From Caenimonas koreensis DSM 17982 (lineage in GTDB: Bacteria > Pseudomonadota > Gammaproteobacteria > Burkholderiales > Burkholderiaceae_C), in NCBI RefSeq assembly GCF_009646335.1, contig NZ_WJBU01000002.1, forward strand, positions 62,001-126,000: DNA of 64,000 bases, written 5' to 3'. The position numbers and the translations under genes were made by a program. This document shows, piece after piece, positions 17,840 to 26,585 of this stretch. Under the pieces are notes generated by a model that was given only the letters and a program-made list of their open reading frames with translations, did no database searches and was not told the origin of the DNA. Every line of letters starts with the position of its first letter. The first letter of the stretch is position 1.

Positions 17840-18913
17840 TCAGTCTGGCGTATCCATAGGGCGCGCAACGTTGAACGTGTGCACGTAGCTGCAGCCCTGC
17901 GGCTCGCCGGGCGCGAACTCAAAGCGCACTCTTGAAATGCCGGCAGACGGTTCGGGCCACGGCGCGCTTTGTGTTGACGCCACGCCGTCAATGAGGTGTG
18001 TCTGCTCCAGGGTCTTTGCAGCCGCGCACGGCTCATCGATGTAGTGCTGGATGAAGACAACGTCGCGCTTGGGCGATCTCATGGACCACCAGTTGATCTC
18101 GCCCGGTGGCAGGAGATCGGCCGTCATGGCGTCCCGCAAATTTTCGACCAGCGGCGCAAGCGACTTGAGAATGCGCAGTCGCAGCCAGTACGTCGCGCTT
18201 GCATCGCGGGTGCCAGCGCGCTCCTGGGCGTCAAGCTCCCAGACTGCGTTGTGAAATGTGCGTACGGAATAGTCGGGGTCAAGCTCCACCGCATCGAGGG
18301 CATCTACGAACAGTTGCTCAAGTCCCAGCAGCTGCGCGCCTGTCATCGTGGAGATGTCGACGCAAATGTGCACTGCCGCGCGATAGGCCGGGTAGTGCGG
18401 CTGGTGCACGCCCCGTGCCGCTCGTGCTTCGATGATGCGGGCCTGAATCTCATCGAGGTGCCAGCGTGCCACACCAATGTCAGTGATGGATTTGCCGAAC
18501 GTGCTCTCGCGAAAGTCCTGTTGCGCCGACCTCCAGGCCTCGTGCGCGTGCACGAACGCCTTCGACTCCTGAAATGGAATGCTGGCGCTGATTTCGCGCA
18601 GCAAGCCCGTGGAGGTGATCGCCAGGCTCCTGCGCTCCGCATGAGTCAGGTAGGAGTCGATCGTGTTGACGGCCAGGCCCGAAGGCGCGCGCAGAAAGTT
18701 CGCGTCCGCAGCGCCGAGTCGCGCAGGGGGTTGAATGGCAAGGTCCGCCGGCGCTCGCCGCTTGAGCGACATGTGCCGCACGTGCGGCACGTCAGCCGGC
18801 GCCTGGGCCTGGGGTTGCGCCTGTGTCTGGTCTGGCACGGCTCGCACGCCTGCCGACGCAAGATGATTTTCAATAGGCAAATCGATGGGCACTTGTTTCT
18901 CCGGATGATCCAC
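17840..18913 (-). CDS. Hypothetical protein, no recognised family
   Basis: 357 residues from a GTG at 18913. The start is uncertain, with no clear ribosome binding site and an internal Met near residue 48. The first 45 residues are Pro/Gln/Ala-rich (QTQAQPQAQAPADVPHV) and look disordered. The remainder is a soluble mixed helical protein without signal peptide or membrane spans, with Trp-rich spots (ARWHLDEIQARIIEARAARG; TYWLRLRILKSLAPLVENLRD; NWWSMRSPKRDVVFIQHYID). It lies 19 bases upstream of the AmpG-like gene on the same strand and could be co-transcribed with it. I could not link it to any family. The disordered leader with a compact core is compatible with an exported or effector-like protein, but that is speculation. 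Confidence 0.6.
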   Translation of the reverse strand: MDHPEKQVPIDLPIENHLASAGVRAVPDQTQAQPQAQAPADVPHVRHMSLKRRAPADLAIQPPARLGAADANFLRAPSGLAVNTIDSYLTHAERRSLAITSTGLLREISASIPFQESKAFVHAHEAWRSAQQDFRESTFGKSITDIGVARWHLDEIQARIIEARAARGVHQPHYPAYRAAVHICVDISTMTGAQLLGLEQLFVDALDAVELDPDYSVRTFHNAVWELDAQERAGTRDASATYWLRLRILKSLAPLVENLRDAMTADLLPPGEINWWSMRSPKRDVVFIQHYIDEPCAAAKTLEQTHLIDGVASTQSAPWPEPSAGISRVRFEFAPGEPQGCSYVHTFNVARPMDTPD

Positions 18914-18957
18914 ATGGGTAACATCCGGCGCGCTGGCGTTGCAGGCCGGCGCCTTTC

Positions 18958-20190
18958 TCAGTGGCTCGCGTGTAGCAAATCGAGCAAGGTGCGCGCAATG
19001 ACTTTCGTCGCACGGCGCAGGTCTTCGAGCACGAGATGTTCGTCTGCGCGTTTTGCGTTCGACTCGAGCACCGTGCGTGGCCCGGCGCCATAGATCACGC
19101 CGGGAATGCCAGCTTCTGCGTACAGGCGCACGTCGGTGTAGAGCGGCGTGCCCATTGCGGGGATGTCAACGCCAAACACTGCCTTGCCGTGTTTTTGAAT
19201 CGCATCGACCAGCGGCTGGTTGCCGGGCAGCGGCCGCATCGATCGCGCGAGCAGCAGGCGCTTGATGTCCACGCTGACGCCCTCGCATTGCGCGGCAGCC
19301 TTGGCAATGACATTGCGAATCGATGCCTCCACCGCCACCGGGTCTTCTTCCGGGATCATGCGGCGGTCGAGCTTGAAGACGACCTTGCCGGGCACGACGT
19401 TGGTGTTCGTGCCGCCTTCGATACGCCCGACGTTCAGGTATGGATGGCTGATGCCCGTGACTTGCGAAGTGACCGCGCGGTAGCGCTCGTTTTCGGCGTA
19501 CAGCGCATTGAGAATCTTCACTGCCGCCTGCAACGCATCGACACCCGTGTGGGGAATGGCCGCATGCGCCATCTTGCCGTGCACAGTCACTTCCATCTGC
19601 AGGCAGCCGTTGTGGGCCGTAACCACTTCATAGCTGAAGCCCGCCGCGATCATCAAGTCGGGCTTGGTGAGGCCATGGCGCAGCAGGTAGCCCGGGCCGA
19701 GTTCGCCGCCAAATTCTTCGTCGTAGGTGAAGTGCAATTCGACAGCGCCGTTCAACTTGGCGTGCAGTGATTCGAGCGCGCGCACAGCAAACGTGAAGCT
19801 CGCAAAGTCGCTCTTGCTCACGGCCGCCGCGCGCCCGTACAACTTGCCGCCTTCGATCTCGCCGCCGTAGGGCTCGTGCGTCCAGCCTTCGCCGGGTGGC
19901 ACCACGTCGCCATGTGCATTCAGTGCCACGGTACGGCCCGCGCCGTATTCGCGCCGCACGATCAGGTTGGTGATCGACTCCATGCCTTGTGCGCGCACTT
20001 CGGCCTCGGGCACGGCGTGCTGCTTTGCGTCGAAGCCGAATTCGCGCAGCAGCTGCGCTGTGCGATGCGCATGCGGCGCGTTGTTGCCAGGCGGCGTGTC
20101 GGTGGGCACGCGCACGAGTTCCTGCAGGAAGCGCACTTCATCGTCGAAATGCGTGTCGATCCACGCGTCGAGCTTGTCGTAATCGGTCAT
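18958..20190 (-). CDS. M20-family metallohydrolase (ArgE/DapE-like) in the ureide cluster
   Basis: 410 residues of the M20 amidohydrolase/peptidase fold. The first metal histidine lies in NAHGDVVPPGEGWTHEPYGG, the catalytic glutamate pair in TYDEEFGGELGPG, and the dimerisation domain includes the conserved GKMAHAAIPHTGVDAL. Where most family members have GRGxxDMKG, with the Asp bridging the two metals, this protein reads GRAAAVSKSD, so Val stands at that position. That is either a subfamily variation, with the Asp three residues on taking over, or altered metal use. The gene starts 15 bases after the uraD-allC fusion in the puuE operon, so a ureide or carbamoyl substrate is likely but unproven. 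Confidence 0.85.
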   Translation of the reverse strand: MTDYDKLDAWIDTHFDDEVRFLQELVRVPTDTPPGNNAPHAHRTAQLLREFGFDAKQHAVPEAEVRAQGMESITNLIVRREYGAGRTVALNAHGDVVPPGEGWTHEPYGGEIEGGKLYGRAAAVSKSDFASFTFAVRALESLHAKLNGAVELHFTYDEEFGGELGPGYLLRHGLTKPDLMIAAGFSYEVVTAHNGCLQMEVTVHGKMAHAAIPHTGVDALQAAVKILNALYAENERYRAVTSQVTGISHPYLNVGRIEGGTNTNVVPGKVVFKLDRRMIPEEDPVAVEASIRNVIAKAAAQCEGVSVDIKRLLLARSMRPLPGNQPLVDAIQKHGKAVFGVDIPAMGTPLYTDVRLYAEAGIPGVIYGAGPRTVLESNAKRADEHLVLEDLRRATKVIARTLLDLLHASH

Positions 20191-20205
20191 TGGTTGTTGC
20201 AGGCC

Positions 20206-21975
20206 CTAGTGTTCCGAGGCAAGGCCGCCCAGCAAATTCATGAATGCTTCCACGGCCAGTTGGATGTCGTCGCTGGTGGAGCTCTCCAGCGGGTTGTGGC
20301 TGATGCCCGAGTTCTGGCCGCGCACGAACAGCATGGCCTGCGGCATGATTTCATGCAGCTTCATCGCGTCATGGCCTGCGCCGCTGGGCATGCGATAGAT
20401 CGGCACGCCCAATGCGGCAACGGCACCTTCCCAGCGCGCCTGCCATTGCGGTGCGCTGGGCGCGGCGGCGGCCTTCATCGTCAGTTCAGTGGTGGCGCGG
20501 ATGCCGCGCCGCGCGCAGATCGATTCGAGCGCGGCCATCACATCCGCCGTGAGTGCATCTCGCTGCGCATTGTTGGGTGCACGCAGGTCGAGGCTGAAGA
20601 GGCAGCGGCCCGGCACGACGTTGATCGAGCCGCCCGGCACCTGCAGCATGCCGATGGTGCCGACTGAATCGCCGTCTTGCGCGGCGCGTTGTTCGATGTA
20701 GAGCGCCAGTTCTGCGACGGCCGCAGCGGCATCGCGCCGGCGGTTCATCGGCGTGGTGCCAGCGTGGCTCGCCATGCCAACGGCTTCGCACTGGTAACGC
20801 ACGCCGCCATTGATCGACGTCACGATGCCCAGCGGCAGATCGATTTCATTGAGCACCGGCCCTTGCTCGATATGCACTTCCACAAAGCCGAGATAGCCCG
20901 CCGGGTTGCGCTTCAGCGCGCTGATGGCTTCGAGCGTGGCAGGCAGGCCTGCGTGCTGCATGGCTTCGCGCATCGTCACGCCGTCGGCGTCTTTTTGCTC
21001 CAGCCACGCAGGGTTGAATTCGCCCAGCAACGCGCCAGAGCCAAGAAACGTTGCCTTATAGCGCTGGCCTTCTTCTTCTGCGAACGCAACGACTTCGATG
21101 CCGAACGGCAGACGGCGTTGCTGCGCAGCGAGCTCGCGCACGCAGGCCATTGGCGTGAAGATGCCGAGGCGGCCGTCGTACTTGCCGCCGTTGCGCACGG
21201 TGTCGTAATGCGAGCCCGTCAGCAGCCACTTGTTGCCGTTACCTCTGTACTTGCCAACGACGTTGCCCACGGCATCGAGCGTGACCTCATCGAAGCCGCA
21301 GTCGCGCATGTTCTGCATGATGCGTGCGGCTGCGCTGCGATGTGCGTCGGTGAGGTACGTGACGGTGAGCTGGCGCTTCTCGGCGTAGCCCGGATCGCTG
21401 AATTCAGCCAGCGCCTCCTGCCAGTCCCACACGAGGTTGCCGAGTGCGGGCACAAGGCCGAATTTGTCGTTCAAGCGTAGCTCGACGATGCGGTGGATGT
21501 TGCGCAGTGATTCAGCGAGTTCGAAGTCAGCCGGGTTGGCCAGCCGCCGCTCGAAGGTGTCGATGATTTCATGGCGCGACAAGCCGGTGCCGCGCGGCCC
21601 GCGCACCGCCAGGATGAACGGGTGGCCGAACTTCACGTTGTAGTCCGCATTCAGCCGCTGGATCTTCGCGAATTCTTCTGGCGTGCAATCAGCCAGCCCC
21701 GCCTTGCCTTGCTCGTTGGTCGATTCCGCGGTGAGCGTCTTGCTCACCATGGCCTTGCCCGCGAGTTCCGGGTGGGCGCGAATCAGCTCAAGCTGCTTGT
21801 CGCGGCCCGCCTCGGCGACGACGCGCGCCATGGCGTGCTTGAGTTGCGCGACTGAATCGAACGGCCGCTGCGCGAGCGCCTGCTGCGCGATCCATGGCGA
21901 ATGTTCGTAGAGGCCGTCCAGCAACTGTGCGGCTTGCGACGTTGACGCCGCGTTGACTTGTTCGAGCGTGATCAT
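20206..21975 (-). CDS. Fused OHCU decarboxylase (UraD) - allantoate amidohydrolase (AllC)
   Basis: 589 residues with two enzymes in one chain. Residues about 1-165 are UraD, which decarboxylates OHCU to S-allantoin; the motif LIRAHPELAGKAM holds its catalytic histidine, and NVKFGHPFILAVRG is characteristic. Residues about 175-589 are a dinuclear-metal amidohydrolase of the AllC/hydantoinase-carbamoylase family: TGSHYDTVRNGGKYDGRLG, FAEEEGQRY, EVHIEQGPVL, GMASHAGTTPM and PSGAGHDAMKL carry the metal and substrate ligands. It would convert allantoate towards ureidoglycolate. The start at 21975 is chosen because its ATG overlaps the puuE stop (ATGA); the longer frame from 22041 lacks homology. 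With PuuE (allantoinase) upstream, the steps fit consecutively. Confidence 0.93.
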   Translation of the reverse strand: MITLEQVNAASTSQAAQLLDGLYEHSPWIAQQALAQRPFDSVAQLKHAMARVVAEAGRDKQLELIRAHPELAGKAMVSKTLTAESTNEQGKAGLADCTPEEFAKIQRLNADYNVKFGHPFILAVRGPRGTGLSRHEIIDTFERRLANPADFELAESLRNIHRIVELRLNDKFGLVPALGNLVWDWQEALAEFSDPGYAEKRQLTVTYLTDAHRSAAARIMQNMRDCGFDEVTLDAVGNVVGKYRGNGNKWLLTGSHYDTVRNGGKYDGRLGIFTPMACVRELAAQQRRLPFGIEVVAFAEEEGQRYKATFLGSGALLGEFNPAWLEQKDADGVTMREAMQHAGLPATLEAISALKRNPAGYLGFVEVHIEQGPVLNEIDLPLGIVTSINGGVRYQCEAVGMASHAGTTPMNRRRDAAAAVAELALYIEQRAAQDGDSVGTIGMLQVPGGSINVVPGRCLFSLDLRAPNNAQRDALTADVMAALESICARRGIRATTELTMKAAAAPSAPQWQARWEGAVAALGVPIYRMPSGAGHDAMKLHEIMPQAMLFVRGQNSGISHNPLESSTSDDIQLAVEAFMNLLGGLASEH

Positions 21976-22913
21976 GCGGCGGGTTTGAACGGGTGGACGT
22001 GTTTCCAGTGGCGGGCGATGTCGATGCGGCGGCACACCCACACCTTGTCGTGCTGCTGCACGTAGTCAAGAAAGCGCTGCAGCGCCACGATGCGGCCGGG
22101 CCGGCCCAGCAGGCGGCAATGCATGCCGATGCTCATCATCTTGGGCGCGGTTGCGCCTTCGGCATACAGCGCATCGAACGTGTCGCGCAGGTAGATGAAG
22201 AAATCCGTCGCCTGCGCAAATCCCTGGGCCGAGGCGAAGCGCATGTCGTTCGCATCCAGCGTGTACGGCACGACCAGGTGCGGCACCACATCGCCGCTGC
22301 TCTTGCGCACCGTCATCCAGAAGGGCAGGTCGTCGCCGTAGTAGTCGCTGTCGTATTCAAAACCGCCGTAGTCCACCACCAGGCGGCGCGTGTTGGGGCT
22401 GTCGCGGCCGGTGTACCACCCGCGGGGCCGCTCGCCGGTCATCTGCTCGATGATCTGCATCGCCTCGCGCATGTGTTCGCGCTCGGTGCGCTCGTCCATG
22501 TCCTGGTAGCTGATCCAGCGCCAGCCGTGGCAGGCAATTTCATGGCCCAGCTCGCGAAACGCGGCAACAGCCTCGGGGTTTCGCTGCAGCGCCATCGACA
22601 CGCCAAACACGGTGAGTGGCAGGCCGCGCTTTTCGAACTCGCGAAGGATGCGCCACACGCCCGCACGCGAGCCGTATTCGTAGATGCTCTCCATGCTCAG
22701 ATGCCGGTCGGCAAAGCGGGCCGGATTGAACATCTCCGAGAGAAACTGCTCCGAGCCCGCGTCGCCATGGAGCACGGAGTTCTCTGCGCCTTCCTCGTAA
22801 TTCAGGACAAACTGCAGTGCAACGCGCGCGTCACCGGGCCACTGCGGGTGCGGCGGGGTGCGTCCATATCCAGCCAGGTCGCGCGGGTAGCCCGCTGTGG
22901 TGTCGTAGGTCAT
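21972..22913 (-). CDS. puuE: Allantoinase PuuE (polysaccharide-deacetylase family)
   Basis: 313 residues of the metal-independent allantoinase related to NodB-type deacetylases. It opens MTYDTTAGYPRDLAGYGRTP, as is typical for PuuE. The conserved VLNYEEGAENSVLHGD, the GHEIACHGWRWISYQDM region and GRDSPNTRRLVVDYGGFEYDSDYYGDD are all present. It opens the hydantoin ring of allantoin to allantoate. The start is set at the ATG at 22913; a GTG at 22931 adds six residues and has a GAAGGGTGA before it, so it cannot be excluded. The gene is divergent from hiuH with only about 60 bases between the starts, suggesting shared control. Confidence 0.94.
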   Translation of the reverse strand: MTYDTTAGYPRDLAGYGRTPPHPQWPGDARVALQFVLNYEEGAENSVLHGDAGSEQFLSEMFNPARFADRHLSMESIYEYGSRAGVWRILREFEKRGLPLTVFGVSMALQRNPEAVAAFRELGHEIACHGWRWISYQDMDERTEREHMREAMQIIEQMTGERPRGWYTGRDSPNTRRLVVDYGGFEYDSDYYGDDLPFWMTVRKSSGDVVPHLVVPYTLDANDMRFASAQGFAQATDFFIYLRDTFDALYAEGATAPKMMSIGMHCRLLGRPGRIVALQRFLDYVQQHDKVWVCRRIDIARHWKHVHPFKPAA

Positions 22914-22975
22914 GCTGCTCGTTTTATACACTCACCCTTCACGGCTTGACCGAAGTTAACCGAAGGAGCGCTGCG

Positions 22976-23329
22976 ATGGGCCTGAGCACACACGTACTGG
23001 ACACGATGAACGGCTGCCCTGCGGCCGGCATGGCCGCCGAGCTTCACACGGTGGAAGCGGGCGTTGCGAAGCTGGTCAAACGCTTCGTGCTCGACGCCGA
23101 TGGCCGCAGCCCCGGCGGGCCGCTGTACCGCGATGGTGAGCTCAAGGCCGGCAAGTACCGCCTCGTGTTCGATGTGGCCGGCTACTTCAAGCGCAAGGGC
23201 GCGCAGTTGCCCGAGCCGTCATTCCTGGACCAGGTGACGCTGGACTTTGGCGTGGCGCAACCGCAGCAGCACTATCACGTGCCGCTTCTGGTCAGCCCCT
23301 GGAGCTACTCGACCTACCGCGGCTCGTGA
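22976..23329 (+). CDS. hiuH: 5-Hydroxyisourate hydrolase HiuH (transthyretin-like)
   Basis: 117 residues. It hydrolyses 5-hydroxyisourate, the product of urate oxidation, to OHCU. It begins MGLSTHVLDTMNGCPAAGMA and ends with the signature YRGS. The active-site residues of the family are visible: the N-terminal His in LSTHVLD, the Arg in the mid region (YKxGKYRLVFD-type segment) and the His in HYHVPLLVSPWSYSTYRGS. It has a good ribosome binding site (CGAAGGAG before ATG). The longer upstream frame is not credible because it would overlap puuE. It acts between PuuD and UraD in the pathway coded around it. Confidence 0.95.
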   Translation: MGLSTHVLDTMNGCPAAGMAAELHTVEAGVAKLVKRFVLDADGRSPGGPLYRDGELKAGKYRLVFDVAGYFKRKGAQLPEPSFLDQVTLDFGVAQPQQHYHVPLLVSPWSYSTYRGS

Positions 23330-23333
23330 GATG

Positions 23334-23879
23334 TCAGTCCTGGCCCTCGGTCAGCGTGTCGAGCTGGAAGCGGCCGCTCTTGTGCCACAGCCACGTGTCG
23401 GTGTAGACCACGCGGCCCATGCGCGCGGGCACAGGGAAGGGCGCTGCGGCACGAACCGTGCGCTCGATCTCCTTCACGACCTCAGGCGCGTGGTTGGGCG
23501 CACGCATCCAGTTCACTTTTTCGACGTCGCCGTTGCGCCCCACTTCCACTTGCAGCACGCCAATGGCATAGAGCAGTGGCGGCATGCGGCCCTTGTAGAT
23601 GCGGTCTTTGTTCAGCGCGTACAGGTGGGCGGCGGCGTCAGCGCGATAGGCCTTGGGGTTGGGTGCCTGCGAAGGGCGCGCGGTGTGGCTGGCCACGAAG
23701 TCCGGCGTGTTGGGCGGCTCGCCGGCAGCAGCGTCAATTGCGGCTTGAGCAGGTGCCGCCGTGGGTGTGTCGGCTTTTTGTGCGGGCAGCGGCGTGGAGC
23801 TGCAGGCGGCCAGAAGCGCTGCGATGGCCGTGCTGATCGCGCCGAACGTGGCCAGCCGGTGTGCGGTTTGAGTTTTCAT
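23334..23879 (-). CDS. Predicted lipoprotein with a TonB-C-like domain
   Basis: 181 residues. The N terminus has a signal sequence ending in a lipobox (LLAACSS), so the protein is likely lipid-anchored. An alanine/proline-rich linker follows to about residue 70. The C-terminal part (ALNKDRIYKGRMPPLLYAIG, VLQVEVGRNGDVEKVNW, EVVKEIERTVRAAAPFPVPA) resembles the C-terminal domain of TonB/TolA-like energy transducers, with the x-V-x-V-x-x-x-G-x-V pattern. It has no membrane anchor for an ExbBD partner, so it is probably not a true TonB. It is convergent with hiuH and divergent from xdhC, and its relation to purine breakdown is unclear. Confidence 0.75.
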   Translation of the reverse strand: MKTQTAHRLATFGAISTAIAALLAACSSTPLPAQKADTPTAAPAQAAIDAAAGEPPNTPDFVASHTARPSQAPNPKAYRADAAAHLYALNKDRIYKGRMPPLLYAIGVLQVEVGRNGDVEKVNWMRAPNHAPEVVKEIERTVRAAAPFPVPARMGRVVYTDTWLWHKSGRFQLDTLTEGQD

Positions 23880-23896
23880 CCAATGTCTCCGTGGTT

Positions 23897-24688
23897 ATGA
23901 ATCTTGTCACACCCGCCGGGGCTGCTTCACAGTGTGTGCTGGTAACAGTCTCTGCAGCGCAAGGCTCGGTTCCGCGTGAGCCCGGTGCCTGGATGCTGGT
24001 GTTCGACCAGGCGATTGAGGGGACAGTGGGCGGCGGCCACCTTGAACTGCAGGCGATCGCCGCGGCGCGACAAATGCTGCACGGCGAGACAGCTGTTACC
24101 AGCGCGTTGCGCTTCACGCTCGGCGCGAGCCTGGGCCAGTGTTGCGGCGGCGTGGTCGAACTGGCGCTGCAGCGGCTGTCTGCGGCGCAACTTGACTCGA
24201 TGCGCGGGCAGCTGTTTCCACCGGGTGTGCCAGTGGCACTATTCGGCGGCGGCCATGTCGGCACGGCCATCGTGCAGGCGCTGGCGCCGCTGCCGTTCGA
24301 TGTGCGCTGGATCGACAGCCGCGACGGGATATTTCCGGCGCTGCTGCCGCAAGGCGTGCAGTGCGAACACTCCGACCCGGTCCACGCGGCAGTCGATGAC
24401 CTGGCGGCGGGCTCGATGGTGCTTGTCATGAGTTTCAGCCATGCCGAAGACCTGGATGTTGTCGCGGCGTGCTTGCAGCGGCTGCGCAAGCGCGATGACT
24501 TGCCCTTCATCGGCCTGATTGGCAGCAAGACAAAGTGGGCGACGTTTCGCCACCGGCTCGAAGCGCGCGGTTTCACGCACAATGAGCTGGCGCGTATCAC
24601 CAGCCCGATTGGCATCGACGGTATTCGTGGCAAGCAGCCTGCCGTCATTGCAGCGAGCGTGGCGGCGCAGTTGTTGCTTCGGCTGTAG
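23897..24688 (+). CDS. xdhC: Xanthine dehydrogenase accessory protein XdhC
   Basis: 263 residues. XdhC binds and sulphurates the molybdenum cofactor and inserts it into xanthine dehydrogenase. Visible are VTVSAAQGSVPREPGAWMLV, TVGGGHLELQAI, the cysteine-bearing LGASLGQCCGGVVEL, and the Rossmann-like C-terminal domain (PVALFGGGHVGTAIVQAL; FIGLIGSKTKWATF; ITSPIGIDGIRGKQPAVIAASV). The N terminus is shorter than usual. The start is taken at the ATG at 23897, with a GTG at 23891 as an alternative. The xdhA and xdhB partner genes are not in this window. Its position before puuD fits hypoxanthine/xanthine to urate conversion upstream of the cluster. Confidence 0.92.
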   Translation: MNLVTPAGAASQCVLVTVSAAQGSVPREPGAWMLVFDQAIEGTVGGGHLELQAIAAARQMLHGETAVTSALRFTLGASLGQCCGGVVELALQRLSAAQLDSMRGQLFPPGVPVALFGGGHVGTAIVQALAPLPFDVRWIDSRDGIFPALLPQGVQCEHSDPVHAAVDDLAAGSMVLVMSFSHAEDLDVVAACLQRLRKRDDLPFIGLIGSKTKWATFRHRLEARGFTHNELARITSPIGIDGIRGKQPAVIAASVAAQLLLRL

Positions 24689-24725
24689 CCCTGCAACCGC
24701 GACACGCGTTACAACGAGGGAACCG

Positions 24726-25928
24726 ATGGAAAGCTACCTGCTCGACTGGGCCAACCTGCTTTTGCGCTGGGCGCATGTGATCACGGCCATTGCGTGGGCG
24801 GGCTCGTCGTTCTACTTCGTGTTCCTGGATTCGAGCCTCACGCCGCCCGTCGATGAAGACCTGAAGAAGCAGGGCGTCGATGGCGAGCTGTGGGCCGTGC
24901 ACGGCGGCGGCTTCTATCACCCCGTGAAGTTCAATGTGCGGCCGCCCAGGCTGCCGGAGCATCTGCACTGGTTCTACTGGGAGAGCTACACGACGTGGCT
25001 GACAGGCTTTGCGCTGTTCACGATTTCGTATTTGTGGAGCGCGGGCACCTACCTGATCGACAAGAGCCTGATGGACTGGTCGCCCGCTGCTGCGATCACA
25101 GCGGCCCTCGCATTCCTGGCTGTGTTCTGGCTGCTGTATGACGGCATCTGCCGCGTGTTCGGCCAGCGGCCGGGCGGCGACAAGATCGTCGGTGCGCTCG
25201 TGTTTGTGCTGGTGTGCATCGCGTCGTGGCTGGCTTGCCACCTGTTTGCAGGGCGCGCGGCCTTTTTGCTCGTCGGCGCCATGATTGCCACGGCGATGAG
25301 CGCGAACGTGTTTTTCTGGATCATCCCCGGGCAGAAAAAAGTGGTCGCGTCGATCAAGGCGAATGAGCCGGTGGACCCGATCCATGGCAAGCGCGGCAAG
25401 CAGCGCAGCGTGCACAACACGTACTTCACGCTGCCGGTGATTTTTGCGATGCTGTCGAACCACTACAGCTTCACGTGGAGCCACCCGCAGAACTGGCTGG
25501 TGCTGATCCTGATGATGTTTGCGGGTGCGGCGATCCGCCAGTTCTTCGTGATGCGGCACGGCTGGAAGCTCGGGCGTAACGCCAACCCCGTCAAGTACGC
25601 GCTGGTGGGCGTTGCGGTGATTGTGGGGGTTGCCGTATGGCTGGCACCTGCCAAGGTGACCACTTCGGGCGCAGCGGCGCCCACGCCTGCAACCTACGCG
25701 GATGTGCAAAAGGTGCTGGAGCAGCGGTGCTACCAGTGCCACGGCGCGCAGCTGCAGATGAAGAACATGCGAGTGGATTCACCCGCGCTCGCCAAGCAGC
25801 ACGCCAGCGCCATCTACCAGATGGCTGTAGTCACGAAGGTCATGCCCATCAACAACGCGACCGGCATCACGGATGCGGAGCGCGCGTTGATCGGGCGATG
25901 GTTCGAGGCGGGCGCACCAGCGCCCTGA
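24726..25928 (+). CDS. puuD: Urate oxidase PuuD (membrane protein with C-terminal cytochrome c domain)
   Basis: 400 residues. PuuD is the membrane-bound urate oxidase that passes electrons to the respiratory chain rather than oxygen. It opens MESYLLDWANLLLRWAHVIT and has about eight hydrophobic helices up to residue 310 (WAGSSFYFVFLDSSL; SYTTWLTGFALFTISYLWSA; AAFLLVGAMIATAMSANVFF). The C-terminal periplasmic segment carries the haem c motif CYQCH near residue 340 and an axial methionine candidate in KVMPINNATGITDAER. It lies 37 bases after xdhC. Its product feeds HiuH, UraD and PuuE coded next door. It is convergent with a small lipoprotein gene, with only two bases between the stops. Confidence 0.95.
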   Translation: MESYLLDWANLLLRWAHVITAIAWAGSSFYFVFLDSSLTPPVDEDLKKQGVDGELWAVHGGGFYHPVKFNVRPPRLPEHLHWFYWESYTTWLTGFALFTISYLWSAGTYLIDKSLMDWSPAAAITAALAFLAVFWLLYDGICRVFGQRPGGDKIVGALVFVLVCIASWLACHLFAGRAAFLLVGAMIATAMSANVFFWIIPGQKKVVASIKANEPVDPIHGKRGKQRSVHNTYFTLPVIFAMLSNHYSFTWSHPQNWLVLILMMFAGAAIRQFFVMRHGWKLGRNANPVKYALVGVAVIVGVAVWLAPAKVTTSGAAAPTPATYADVQKVLEQRCYQCHGAQLQMKNMRVDSPALAKQHASAIYQMAVVTKVMPINNATGITDAERALIGRWFEAGAPAP

Positions 25929-25930
25929 GC

Positions 25931-26131
25931 TCAGTTCTTCTTGGTGTCGGCAGGTGTGGCGGCCTGTGCAGAAGGCGCGCATTCGCTCTTGCGAACGAGG
26001 TTGCTGCCCGTGGGCGCGTCAGTGCGACGGCATGCGATGGCGTCTTGTTGCTCAACAGGGGATTTAGCGGAATGCGTGGCGCAAGCGGCCAGCAACATCG
26101 TGACGCCAAGAATGCAAAAAAGCTTTTTCAT
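25931..26131 (-). CDS. Small predicted lipoprotein
   Basis: 66 residues starting MKKLFCILGVTMLLAACATH, a clear lipoprotein signal with a lipobox (LLAAC). The mature part is short, hydrophilic and contains two more cysteines (AIACRRTDAP and RKSECAPSA), with a lysine-rich end. The start is set at 26131 because the extension to 26242 has no signal-like character. The ribosome binding site is weak. No family is recognised. Confidence 0.65.
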   Translation of the reverse strand: MKKLFCILGVTMLLAACATHSAKSPVEQQDAIACRRTDAPTGSNLVRKSECAPSAQAATPADTKKN

Positions 26132-26488
26132 TTGAACTGCAACTGCTTGTGGCAACTGCCTTGAAGTGAATGGGTGAGCGCGGATTTTATGAAAATTGCG
26201 CTGTATCACTATTGGAGTAACGGGGGGTTCGGCGGCACACACATGGCAGTGCGAGCGGCTGGCTCGAATGGAGCAGTCGCAAGGCCGGCAACGAGCCGAG
26301 CATGCCCCGTGCGGGGCGCCTTTGTGACAACGCGCAGTTGGTCCTGAAGGCTGCCCCGTCGTTTTTCACCTGGAAGTATTGACTGCGACAGGCGCATTGC
26401 TCCAAGCCAGTAAACGCATTACACGAAAGTGAGCGCACGCTGGCACGAGGCCGGCTTTGCGTTCAGGCTGCTCTTGCGACCACTCTCA

Positions 26489-26510
26489 AAAAATATTTTC
26501 AAATATTTTT
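26489..26510. promoter_or_regulatory. AT-rich palindrome upstream of the RHS-repeat gene
   Basis: A 10-bp perfect inverted repeat, AAAAATATTT-tc-AAATATTTTT, in otherwise GC-rich DNA about 95-115 bases before the start codon. Candidate roles are a binding site for an H-NS/MvaT-like silencer, an UP-element-like sequence, or a promoter region. The function is inferred from composition and position only. Confidence 0.55.
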
Positions 26511-26550
26511 GCCAAACCGCTAAACGGATCGCCTTGCGTGTCTATGTATT

Positions 26551-26585
26551 AGTTGAGGGGACGTTGATTTCCCCGAAGAACAACT
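26551..26585 (+). promoter_or_regulatory. Leader hairpin just before the RHS-repeat start
   Basis: Nested inverted repeats AGTTG-a-GGGGA ... TCCCC-gaagaa-CAACT, ending 17 bases before the ATG and just before the ribosome binding site. In RNA this could form a stem-loop able to influence translation initiation or message stability. Confidence 0.5.

Noticed and set aside
26187..26438. Minus-strand open frame upstream of the RHS gene
   Set aside because: No ribosome binding site, no recognisable protein features and an Arg/Pro-rich composition typical of chance frames.
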